The notes below the pieces were generated by a model. It was given only the letters and a program-made list of their open reading frames with translations, was not told where the DNA came from and searched no databases. Made by a program: the position numbers and the translations under genes. Positions 35,909-43,813 of a stretch of DNA of 64,000 nt are shown here, one piece after another (the first letter of the stretch is position 1; the number at the start of each line of letters is the position of its first letter). Origin of the DNA: NVTR01 sp036479015 (GTDB lineage Bacteria > Pseudomonadota > Alphaproteobacteria > Rhodobacterales > Rhodobacteraceae); the NCBI GenBank assembly GCA_036479015.1, contig JAZGFB010000018.1, forward strand, positions 62,001 through 126,000, written 5' to 3'.

Positions 35909-36412
35909 ATGTCGCTTTCAGCGCAGGATATCCAGAACGAAGACCTACATCCAATTGATATTGTTGAACATTTGGCTGAACACCATGATTGGGAATTTGA
36001 TCGCGTTGCTGATGATCAGATTGCCATGTCAGTAGAAGGCCTGTGGCGCAATTATTCAATCACGCTTGCCTGGTCTGACCAAGACGAAACCCTGCGCCTG
36101 ATTTGCACCTTTGAAATGGAGCCGCCGGAAGAAAAACTGCCTAAAGTTTATGACCTATTGAACAGGGTCAATGACATTTGTTGGACCGGCGCATTCACCT
36201 ATTGGTACGCACAACGCCTCATGGTCTATCGCTATGGGTTGGTACTGGCAGGGGGCCAGGTCGCCGGGCCGGAACAAATTGACACGATGATCACCGCGGC
36301 CGTAAAATCCGCCGAACGGTTTTACCCGGCATTTCAACTTGCCGCCTGGGGCGATCAGACCCCTGAACAAGCCATGCAGATCGCCATCGCCGAAGCATAT
36401 GGCCGCGCCTGA
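35909..36412 (+). CDS. YbjN domain-containing protein
   Basis: A 167-aa soluble protein of the YbjN family (type-III-secretion-chaperone-like fold). Visible are HPIDIVEHLAEHHDWEFDRV, NYSITLAWSDQDETLRLICTF and PKVYDLLNRVNDICWTGAFT. YbjN affects motility and stress responses in enterobacteria, but the mechanism is unknown. AGAGGTCAGGC precedes the ATG. The 250 bases upstream hold no recognised gene. Confidence 0.85.
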   Translation: MSLSAQDIQNEDLHPIDIVEHLAEHHDWEFDRVADDQIAMSVEGLWRNYSITLAWSDQDETLRLICTFEMEPPEEKLPKVYDLLNRVNDICWTGAFTYWYAQRLMVYRYGLVLAGGQVAGPEQIDTMITAAVKSAERFYPAFQLAAWGDQTPEQAMQIAIAEAYGRA

Positions 36413-36473
36413 TAAGGCGCTGTCACTTTCGCAACGGGCAGGCTAGTTTCACGCAAACACTGCGGGGAACACC

Positions 36474-37289
36474 ATGGATACCGATATCATATCAAAACGC
36501 GGGCTGGTGCTGCTGGGCTGCGGCAAAATGGGCTCGGCGATGTTGCAGGGCTGGCTGGATAACGGGGTTTCTGCCAGCGCGGTCTGGGTCATGGATCCGC
36601 ATCCTTCTGATTGGCTGCAAAACCTGCCCGGCCTCAACCTGAACACCGACCTGCCAGACAATCCCGCCATCGTTCTGATCGCCGTTAAGCCGCAAATGAT
36701 GGCCGACGCGCTGCCGGTATTACGCTCGCTGGGCAATGGCACAACGCTGTTTTTGTCGGTGGCGGCGGGCACGTCGATGTCGGCCTACCAGGCCGTTCTG
36801 GGCGACCAAACTCCCATTATCCGCGCCATGCCCAACACGCCCGCGGCAATCGGCCAGGGGATCACGGCGCTAATCGGAAACCAAAACTCCACACCCTCAG
36901 ACATGGTACTGGCTGAAACCTTGCTAAGCGCCGTGGGCCAAACCGTCAGACTGTCGGATGAGGCGCAGATGGACGCTGTGACGGCCGTGTCCGGTTCCGG
37001 GCCCGCCTATGTTTTTCATCTGGTGGAAACCCTGGCCGCAGCCGGGGTGGCCCAGGGCCTGCCCAAAGACCTGGCCATGCAACTGGCCAAGGCAACCGTT
37101 GCCGGGGCCGGGGCGCTGGCCGCATGCGCCGATGAAACGCCTACGCAGTTGCGCAAAAATGTCACCAGCCCGGCAGGCACCACCGCCGCCGCGCTTGATG
37201 TGTTGATGCACCCGGAAACCGGCTTTCCTGCCTTACTGAACCGGGCCGTGGCGGCAGCAACAGCCCGCAGTAAGGAACTGGGATCATGA
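36474..37289 (+). CDS. proC: Pyrroline-5-carboxylate reductase
   Basis: Last step of proline synthesis, NAD(P)H dependent. 271 aa with the Rossmann motif LLGCGKMGSAML (14-25), AVKPQMM, RAMPNTPAAIGQG and the C-terminal VTAVSGSGPAYVF and NVTSPAGTTAAAL. Four-base ATGA overlap with csaA-like downstream. Confidence 0.97.
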   Translation: MDTDIISKRGLVLLGCGKMGSAMLQGWLDNGVSASAVWVMDPHPSDWLQNLPGLNLNTDLPDNPAIVLIAVKPQMMADALPVLRSLGNGTTLFLSVAAGTSMSAYQAVLGDQTPIIRAMPNTPAAIGQGITALIGNQNSTPSDMVLAETLLSAVGQTVRLSDEAQMDAVTAVSGSGPAYVFHLVETLAAAGVAQGLPKDLAMQLAKATVAGAGALAACADETPTQLRKNVTSPAGTTAAALDVLMHPETGFPALLNRAVAAATARSKELGS

Positions 37290-37624
37290 GCAAAATATCA
37301 TTTGATGATTTTTTGGCGGTTGATATCCGCGTTGGCCGCATTACCGCCGCCCAGCCCTACCCAGAGGCCCGCACACCGGCCCTGAAACTTTGGATCGACT
37401 TTGGTGCCGAAATAGGCTCCAAAAAGTCCTCGGCCCAGATCACCAAACATTACAATCCTGCTGATTTGATCGGCCAGCAGGTGATGGCCGTGGTTAACTT
37501 TCCACCCCGCCAGATCGGCAAATTCATGTCAGAGGTTCTGGTGCTGGGCCTGTCGGACGCAAACGGTGATATCGTGCTTATTCGCCCCGACGCTGACATC
37601 CCCCCCGGCGCAAGGATGCACTGA
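37286..37624 (+). CDS. csaA: CsaA-like tRNA-binding-domain protein
   Basis: A 112-aa OB-fold protein. The motif FLAVDIRVGRI and the loop KKSSAQITKHYNP, then VVNFPPRQIGKFMSEVLVLG, match CsaA/tRNA-binding domains. Proposed to be a chaperone or tRNA-binding factor in Bacillus. Coupled to proC (ATGA) and to the next dehydrogenase (TGATG). Confidence 0.93.
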   Translation: MSKISFDDFLAVDIRVGRITAAQPYPEARTPALKLWIDFGAEIGSKKSSAQITKHYNPADLIGQQVMAVVNFPPRQIGKFMSEVLVLGLSDANGDIVLIRPDADIPPGARMH

Positions 37625-38580
37625 TGCAGCGCCTGCTTATCACCCGCCACATGCCCGCAAAGGTATTGGCCGCAGCGCGCGCGCATTTTGACGTCACCCA
37701 TTACGATGTTGATCAGGCCATGACACCCGCCCAAACCCGCGCGGCCCTGTGTGACTTTGACGCCATCCTGCCCACCCTTGGTGACCCGCTAAATGGCGCG
37801 GCCTTTGCAGACCTGCCAAAATTCCGCTGCTCCATGCTGGCCAATTTCGGGGTCGGGGTGAACCACATCGACGTAAAAGCGGCCAATCAGGCGGGTATTG
37901 CCGTGTCCAATACCCCCGGCGCGGTCACTGATGCCACCGCCGATATCGCCCTGATGCTGATGCTTATGGCGGCGCGGCGCGCCAGTGAGGGCGAAGCATG
38001 GCTGCGATCGGGCAATTGGCGCGGCTGGGAACCCACGCAATTGCTGGGCCTGCATATGTCGGGCAAGACCCTTGGCATTATCGGCATGGGACGCATCGGC
38101 AAAGCCATCGCGCGCCGGGCCCATCTGGGCTTTGGCATGCAGGTGGTGTTTCACAACCGTTCAACCGTCACAGACCCCGGCGTCCCGGCCCGCCAGCTGG
38201 ACAGCGCAGATGCGGTTGCCAGAACGGCAGATATCATCGTTGTCGCGGTGCCCGGCAGCCCAGCAACCCACCACCTGATCGGGCCCGGGTTTTTCACCGC
38301 CATGCAACCCCATGCGGTTTTTGTGAATATTTCACGGGGCGATGTGGTGGATGAACACGCCCTGATCACGGCGCTTCAGGCCAAATCCATCGCCGGGGCC
38401 GGTCTGGATGTCTATGAAAACGAACCAATGGTGCCCCGGGCCCTGCGCGACTTGGCCAATGTCACCCTGTTGCCCCATATGGGCACCGCAGCGCTTGAGG
38501 TCCGTCAAGCCATGGGGCTGATGGCGGTTGAGAACCTGATCGCCTGGTCCAACGGGCAGCCACCACCAAACCTAGTTTAG
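37624..38580 (+). CDS. D-2-hydroxyacid dehydrogenase (glyoxylate/hydroxypyruvate reductase-like)
   Basis: A 318-aa NAD(P)-dependent enzyme. The nucleotide motif is GIIGMGRIGKAIARRA (about 150-165). Catalytic Arg lies in NISRGDVVDE, Glu in DVYENEP and His in LLPHMGTAA. It is closest in look to D-glycerate/glyoxylate reductases. Third gene of proC-csaA-dehydrogenase, overlapping csaA by one base. Confidence 0.92.
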   Translation: MQRLLITRHMPAKVLAAARAHFDVTHYDVDQAMTPAQTRAALCDFDAILPTLGDPLNGAAFADLPKFRCSMLANFGVGVNHIDVKAANQAGIAVSNTPGAVTDATADIALMLMLMAARRASEGEAWLRSGNWRGWEPTQLLGLHMSGKTLGIIGMGRIGKAIARRAHLGFGMQVVFHNRSTVTDPGVPARQLDSADAVARTADIIVVAVPGSPATHHLIGPGFFTAMQPHAVFVNISRGDVVDEHALITALQAKSIAGAGLDVYENEPMVPRALRDLANVTLLPHMGTAALEVRQAMGLMAVENLIAWSNGQPPPNLV

Positions 38581-38592
38581 GGGCCCTAGGCG

Positions 38593-39177
38593 CTATTGGC
38601 CATCGCCCGTGGCTTCACGCCAGTGACGCCGACACAGCGACACATATGTTTCGTTGCCGCCGATCTGCACCTGGGCACCGTCTTTCACTGGGTTGCCGTC
38701 ACCATCTTGACGCACAACCATGGTGGCCTTTTTGCCGCAATGGCAAATGGTACGGGCCTCGCGCATTTCATCAGCCAGCGCCAGCAGGGCGGCAGAACCG
38801 GGAAACAGCTCACCCCTGAAATCAACCCGCAGCCCATAGCACATGATCGGCACACCCAGATCATCCACCGCGCGCGCCAACTGCCAAACCTGATCCCGGC
38901 TTAGGAACTGCGATTCATCAATGAAGATGCAGGCAATTTTGGCTTCCGCCAGACGGGTTTTGACCTTGGCAAACAGGTCTTCATCCGGTGAAAACGTGTC
39001 GGCATCCGCCCCGATCCCGATCCGGCTTTTGATGCGCCCCTGACCGGCCCGGTCATCCAGATTGGCCGTCAGCAGATAGGTCTGCATGCCCCGCTCATGG
39101 TAATTATGCGACGCCTGCAGCAGCAGCGTCGATTTACCGGCATTCATCGTGGAATAGTTGAAATATAATTTTGCCAT
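38593..39177 (-). CDS. tdk: Thymidine kinase (TK1-like, class II)
   Basis: Salvage enzyme that phosphorylates thymidine. 194 aa with the P-loop STMNAGKSTLLL (GKST at 14-17), the lasso domain zinc ligands CHC and LCRRHW, the catalytic FIDESQFL, and the nucleoside-binding GNETYVSLC. Start ATG 39177 (MAKLYFNY). Convergent with the dehydrogenase gene, 12 bases apart. Confidence 0.96.
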   Translation of the reverse strand: MAKLYFNYSTMNAGKSTLLLQASHNYHERGMQTYLLTANLDDRAGQGRIKSRIGIGADADTFSPDEDLFAKVKTRLAEAKIACIFIDESQFLSRDQVWQLARAVDDLGVPIMCYGLRVDFRGELFPGSAALLALADEMREARTICHCGKKATMVVRQDGDGNPVKDGAQVQIGGNETYVSLCRRHWREATGDGQ

Positions 39178-39532
39178 AGCCCAGAACTTAGCCTGTTGCC
39201 GCACATGGGATCAAGCAGTTCGCAGGGGCAATTGGTAATAGTTTGGGCCCGTCGAGACCGGATATCCAGGGGCCAAGGGCAAAGCCCTGGGGATGGAATT
39301 AGCCCACTGGATCCAATATCAACGGACCCAATACAGTGCCGGTTTCCCGGTCCCGTATACGACAGGGAAGCATATAGTGCCCACCCTGAAATCTGGCGAA
39401 ACAATGCCAGCAAAACTCATCAGCCCCCAACCCAGGGGTGGATTTAGAATGACATTTGCAAGGCGCGGCTATAATGGGAAAGATAAGGGTGAATTCCCCA
39501 TATTAATGGGGGGTGCTATGATTGGGGTGATT
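39178..39532. other. Regulatory intergenic region upstream of HTH-like gene
   Basis: 355 bases without a credible gene. TATAAT occurs at 39470-39475 (preceded by GC, so possibly an extended -10), without a good -35. The palindrome CCCCAT-ATTA-ATGGGG (39496-39511) lies between it and the start at 39533. These look like a promoter with operator for the following gene. Confidence 0.4.
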
Positions 39533-39991
39533 ATGACTGACAACGCAAATTATTTGAAACGCCACACAGAGGCGCTTGTCAAAGATGTGGGGCTGGCAGC
39601 GGCCTGTAAACTAACCGGTAAATCCAAAGCCACGCTTGGGCGTTACTATTCTGATCTGCCCGAACACGCTGACCGCTTCATGCCGGTTGACGCCGTTGCC
39701 GCACTGGAAGACGCCGCCCAATATCCGCATGTTACCGGCGCATTGGCTGAACTTAAGGGCATTACACTGTCCTACAATCCCAGCACTAAAAATTCACAAT
39801 CCAGCAGTGGCGTCACATCGGATGTTATTAAGCTTAGCCAGCGCTTTGCCCAGCTTATGGCCGAATACAATCAATCGATCGAGGACGGCATCATTACCCT
39901 GAACGAAAGCAAACGCCTGCTCAGCGAAACCCAGGCCATTCAACAGGTGCTGCTCAGCATGAAGCTTAATCTGGAAGAAGAAGCCGTCTGA
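39533..39991 (+). CDS. Putative HTH DNA-binding protein, family not recognised
   Basis: A 152-aa protein. Near the N-terminus, DVGLAAACKLTGKSKATLGRYYSD looks like a helix-turn-helix (about residues 15-38). The middle (VDAVAALEDAAQYPHVTGALAEL) also resembles phage CII-like or Roseobacter hypothetical regulators. The C-terminal third is a charged helix with LSETQAIQQVLLSMKLN, suggesting multimerisation. ATG 39533 (MTDNANYL) is preceded by GGGGTGATT. A palindrome sits 22 bases upstream. Target genes are unknown. Confidence 0.6.
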   Translation: MTDNANYLKRHTEALVKDVGLAAACKLTGKSKATLGRYYSDLPEHADRFMPVDAVAALEDAAQYPHVTGALAELKGITLSYNPSTKNSQSSSGVTSDVIKLSQRFAQLMAEYNQSIEDGIITLNESKRLLSETQAIQQVLLSMKLNLEEEAV

Positions 39992-39994
39992 ATT

Positions 39995-41155
39995 TCAGAA
40001 AAATACCCGCTGCACAAACCAATAGGCGCCCATAATTGCGATGCCCAATGATGCCGGTTTGGCAATGACCGCCCGGTACCAAACCCGTGTTCCAAACCAA
40101 TAGCCCACCACCAGAAACGCCGCGCTGATCACCGCCAACTGCCCCAGCTCGACCCCGATATTAAACCCGATCAACCCGGTGAAAAACCGCGCCGGGTCCA
40201 ATCCGATATCGCCCAGAACCGACGCAAACCCCAACCCGTGCAACAGCCCAAAGCCAAACACCACCGCCGTGCGCCAGGGCCGCAGCTTGGTCATTAAAAT
40301 ATTTTCCACCGCCACATAGACGATCGACGCCGCTATAAGCGGCTCAACAATTGACGGCGGCACCTGAATGATCCCCAATGCTGCACTTGCCAGCGTGACC
40401 GTGTGGGCAATGGTAAAGGCCGTCACCTGCGTCAATAGCGGTCGCAGTTTCAGCGAAAAGAAAAACAGCCCCAGCACAAATAGAATATGGTCCAGCCCCT
40501 TGGGGATAATGTGCTGAAATCCCAGGCCGATAAAATCGGTAAATGACGTAAACCACCCTTGGCGTGCACTGCCTGACCGTGGCAGCGCAATGCTGTGCTC
40601 ACCACCCGTCAAATAGCCAGAATACCCATCGCCACTGGCAATAACCTGACGCACCACCAACGGGCCGTTTTCGGCGGCCCAGCCAACGGTTACCGGGCTG
40701 TCGTCCACCGGTAATTGCGCACCAAGGCGCAACACGCTTTCGCGCACCAGCTCAATATCGCCCACTTCTGGTATCTCCAGCCCGAAAATATCCAGCCCAA
40801 TTGCCATGTCACCGGCCCGCACCTGAAACTGCGCGCCAATTTCCGGCCATGCCTTACGAAATGCCGCCGCCAAAGCGTCCGGCCCCATGGCGCGAAACAT
40901 GTCATACCGCTCTGACAACGGCGATGCGTTGGTATCTTCCAGCTCACTTAGGTCCAGCCCGGCCACCAGCGTTTCAAGCGTCAAAATGATGTCAATTTCA
41001 ACCCTGTCCGCCGTGACGGTAACATCTGCGGTAGCAGGGCGGATTTCATGGGCAATGACCGGGTTAAAGATGCTAAACATCAACACCAACAGACTTGACA
41101 GCAGCCATATCGGTGCCAGCCTGTGGCCAAGTAATTTAGGAGCAGTACGTAGCAT
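39995..41155 (-). CDS. HupE/UreJ family membrane protein
   Basis: A 386-aa protein. A signal-like N-terminus ends NPVIAHEIRP. A periplasmic domain of about 190 aa follows. The C-terminal half has about seven hydrophobic segments with the HupE marks FQHIIPKGLDHILFVLGLFF, FTIAHTVTLASAALG and FGLLHGLGFASVLGDIG, in which the histidines may bind nickel or cobalt. Probable metal uptake or metal-linked function. The chosen ATG 41155 has AGGA eight bases upstream, but its start codon overlaps the start of the divergent DUF4198 gene. Confidence 0.85.
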   Translation of the reverse strand: MLRTAPKLLGHRLAPIWLLSSLLVLMFSIFNPVIAHEIRPATADVTVTADRVEIDIILTLETLVAGLDLSELEDTNASPLSERYDMFRAMGPDALAAAFRKAWPEIGAQFQVRAGDMAIGLDIFGLEIPEVGDIELVRESVLRLGAQLPVDDSPVTVGWAAENGPLVVRQVIASGDGYSGYLTGGEHSIALPRSGSARQGWFTSFTDFIGLGFQHIIPKGLDHILFVLGLFFFSLKLRPLLTQVTAFTIAHTVTLASAALGIIQVPPSIVEPLIAASIVYVAVENILMTKLRPWRTAVVFGFGLLHGLGFASVLGDIGLDPARFFTGLIGFNIGVELGQLAVISAAFLVVGYWFGTRVWYRAVIAKPASLGIAIMGAYWFVQRVFF

Positions 41156-41960
41156 GAAATTCCTGTTCACAATATTTCTGTCGGTGTTGCTTAGCATGTC
41201 TGCCGCCATTGGCCATGAATTTTGGATTTCCCCGGAAACCTACCAACTGCAAAGCGGCGACGCCATACAGGCCGACCTGCGCGGCGGGCAAAAATTCTCT
41301 GGCGGCCCGTTTGGGTTTTTGCCACAACGGTTTGCCCGTTTTGATCTGGTGCAGGGCGATCAAATCGTGCCGGTGCAGGGTCGCATCGGTGACCGACCGG
41401 CCCTGAACATGGCCGCCCCCGGTGACGGCCTGTGGATCGTGGTGCATGAAACCACCGACAGCAAAATCACCTGGGATGAATGGGAAAAGTTCGCCGGTTT
41501 TGTCAGCCACAAAAAGCTGGGCACTGCTTTGATAGACCACAAATCCCGCGGGTTGCCTGACACAGGATTCAGCGAAACCTACCGCCGGTTTGCCAAATCT
41601 CTGGTGGCGGTGGGCGCAGGTGACGGCACCGATCAACCGGTTGGCATGCGCACCGAAATCGTTGCCTTAAACAACCCCTATACCGATGACCTGACAGCGG
41701 GCTTTGCCGTTCAGGTGCTATACCAAGGCGCCCCGCGCATCGATGCCCAGATCGAGGTTTTCGCCAAGGACAGCAGCGGTGACGTAACCGTTTCAACTGT
41801 GCAAACCGATCTCAACGGCCAGGCAATTATCCCTGTAAGCCCCGCCACCGAATACCTGCTTGATGCGGTGCTGCTGTTGCCCCTGGAACCCGATGCGTCC
41901 CAAGCCGCCCCGGTCTGGGAAAGCCTGTGGGCCGCCCTTACATTTCGCACCCCGGGCTGA
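41154..41960 (+). CDS. DUF4198 family periplasmic protein
   Basis: A 268-aa exported protein: signal peptide MKFLFTIFLSVLLSMSAAIG, then HEFWISPETYQLQSGD, the family start with a possible metal-binding His right after the cleavage site. The C-terminal half (FAVQVLYQGAPRIDAQIEVF, TDLNGQAIIPV) forms the Ig-like Ni/Co-transport-type domain. DUF4198 proteins are often encoded with metal transporters, in keeping with the adjacent HupE-like gene. AGGAG lies about ten bases upstream, inside the HupE coding sequence. Confidence 0.85.
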   Translation: MKFLFTIFLSVLLSMSAAIGHEFWISPETYQLQSGDAIQADLRGGQKFSGGPFGFLPQRFARFDLVQGDQIVPVQGRIGDRPALNMAAPGDGLWIVVHETTDSKITWDEWEKFAGFVSHKKLGTALIDHKSRGLPDTGFSETYRRFAKSLVAVGAGDGTDQPVGMRTEIVALNNPYTDDLTAGFAVQVLYQGAPRIDAQIEVFAKDSSGDVTVSTVQTDLNGQAIIPVSPATEYLLDAVLLLPLEPDASQAAPVWESLWAALTFRTPG

Positions 41961-43097
41961 TTACTGCCCCAATGCCTGACCCAGATCATCGATCAAATCC
42001 TGGGCATCTTCAATGCCAACAGATATCCGCAACAGGTTCACGGGTATGCCAGAATCCGGCTCAATGGTGTGGCGATGCTCGATCAGGCTTTCGACACCCC
42101 CCAGTGACGTTGCCCGGTGAAACAGGTTCAACCGCCCCGCCACCCGCAGCGCGTCAGCGGCGTCACCTTTCACCAGAAACGACATCAAATACCCAAAGCC
42201 GCCCTGCATTTGTAGCGCCGCCAAATCATGGCCCGCAAACCCCGGCAACCCCGGGTAAAACACATCCTCAACCCCGGGGTGCTCGTGCAGGAATTCCGCT
42301 ATCTGCATCGCGTTTTGACACATCCGTTCCACCCGCAGGGGTAGGGTGCGCATGCCCCGCACCAACAACCAGGCTTCAAACGGGCCAATGACTGTGCCCG
42401 CCCCATTGCGCTCGGCCTCAATTGCCTGCCACATAGGGTTAACCGCCGCCGTCGCCAGCACGCCGCTTAGCACATCGGAATGGCCGTTGATCGCCTTGGT
42501 TGATGAATGCATCACAATATCCGCCCCCAGCGCCAGCGGCTGGCTTAAAATGGGCGTCGCGGCGGTGCTGTCCACAAGCAATATCGCGCCCGCCTGTTTG
42601 GCAGCCCGGCTGGCCGACCTGATATCAACCACTTTCAACCACGGGTTAGACGGGGTTTCCACCAGCACAATATCGGCCCTATGGGCACGGCACAGCCTGT
42701 CCAATGCCGCCGCGTCGCTGGCATCCACCTCATGCAGGCTCACATCCCGACGGGCGCAAAAATCCCGGACCCATGTGCTGGTGCCGTGGTAAATTCCAGA
42801 CTGAATTATCGCCGCCCCACCAGTGGGAATGGTGCGAAATACCGCCGCAATCGCCGCCATGCCCGATGGGAACACCAGCGCAGCTGCCGCCCCCTCCAGC
42901 TCGGCCAAAACCCCCTCGGCAATAGCTGTCGTGTCATTGTGATAGCGCGCATAGGAATAGCTGCCATTTTGCAGCTCATAATCGCGATCCCGCACAAATG
43001 TGGTCGACGGCTGGATCGACGGCACAACACCGCCACTGCTTGGGTCCACCGCCCCGCCTGCCTGGGCAGCCACTGTTGCCGGCTTTGTTTTGCGCAT
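41961..43097 (-). CDS. Cystathionine beta/gamma-lyase-type PLP enzyme (trans-sulfuration family)
   Basis: A 378-aa Cys/Met-metabolism enzyme. Family marks: YSYARYHNDTTA, the LVFPSGMAAI segment, the VETPSNPWLKVVDI motif, and the PLP lysine K201 in HSSTKAINGH. The C-terminal ATSLGGVESLIEHR is typical of MetB/MetC-type proteins. The precise reaction (beta-lyase, gamma-lyase or synthase) is not resolvable by eye. ATG 43097 follows GGGGGCACAGAC; the frame continues to 43283 without support. It abuts the DUF4198 stop. Confidence 0.9.
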   Translation of the reverse strand: MRKTKPATVAAQAGGAVDPSSGGVVPSIQPSTTFVRDRDYELQNGSYSYARYHNDTTAIAEGVLAELEGAAAALVFPSGMAAIAAVFRTIPTGGAAIIQSGIYHGTSTWVRDFCARRDVSLHEVDASDAAALDRLCRAHRADIVLVETPSNPWLKVVDIRSASRAAKQAGAILLVDSTAATPILSQPLALGADIVMHSSTKAINGHSDVLSGVLATAAVNPMWQAIEAERNGAGTVIGPFEAWLLVRGMRTLPLRVERMCQNAMQIAEFLHEHPGVEDVFYPGLPGFAGHDLAALQMQGGFGYLMSFLVKGDAADALRVAGRLNLFHRATSLGGVESLIEHRHTIEPDSGIPVNLLRISVGIEDAQDLIDDLGQALGQ

Positions 43098-43432
43098 GTC
43101 TGTGCCCCCGAAATAATGCGATGTTCCTGTCGCCATAGTCCACAGAATCGCGCGGCAAATCAAGCCGCGACCAGGGCGTTTTCCAGCTGACAATCGATAT
43201 CTCGGGGTCAAAAATCTGACGGTATGCTGATCCCCCCATACAGCCGGTGGATAGTTTGCCGTCAAACCGGCCCTTTTGGGCAATTACCCGCCGCCCTATG
43301 GCCAATTCCCACACCCAGCCTTGGCAGCAGTTGAGCTTATTTACAAATTATTGGTAATTGTCACTTACAGCTGACTGCGAACAAATCTTTGAAGATTTTA
43401 GTTCCAGTCGATTTGCTAACTGGGGAATATGT

Positions 43433-43750
43433 ATGGCACCGAAACATGAATGGCTTTTCGACGCCCTGTGGGAACTTTCGGATGAAGCATTAGCAGCAGG
43501 CATGCCGGTATTGGCTGGCAAACTGGAAGCGGCGATGGATACCTATCTAAACGAACAGGCCCGCCATACAGCCCGCAAAAAGCGCCATACCGCTAGAAAT
43601 GTACACTTGGCTGACAGCAAACCAACCCAGGTCGCTGCCCGTCTGATCCGGCAAATGGAAGCGCGCGCGCAATGTGCCAACCTTTGGGCCGCACCTGAAC
43701 CCGAACCTGAAACCCAATTTCAGTCGTCACGGGCCTCGGTGGCATCCTGA
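43433..43750 (+). CDS. Small protein of unknown function (105 aa)
   Basis: Starts MAPKHEWLFDALWELSDEAL, continues with a helical segment, then a basic stretch (ARHTARKKRHTARN) and an acidic, Pro-rich tail (APEPEPETQ). No transmembrane or catalytic motif is seen. GGGGAA precedes ATG 43433. Composition fits real coding sequence. I do not recognise the family. Convergent with carB. Confidence 0.6.
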   Translation: MAPKHEWLFDALWELSDEALAAGMPVLAGKLEAAMDTYLNEQARHTARKKRHTARNVHLADSKPTQVAARLIRQMEARAQCANLWAAPEPEPETQFQSSRASVAS

Positions 43751-43813
43751 TCTAACTCAGTACCCTTTGGGGCAAATACCAGCATTTTGAATTATGTAGC
43801 GCAGTGCCGGGCC

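Noticed and set aside
41927..42391. 154-codon plus-strand frame overlapping the PLP enzyme
   Set aside because: Pro/Ala/Arg-rich low-quality translation opposite a well conserved trans-sulfuration enzyme.
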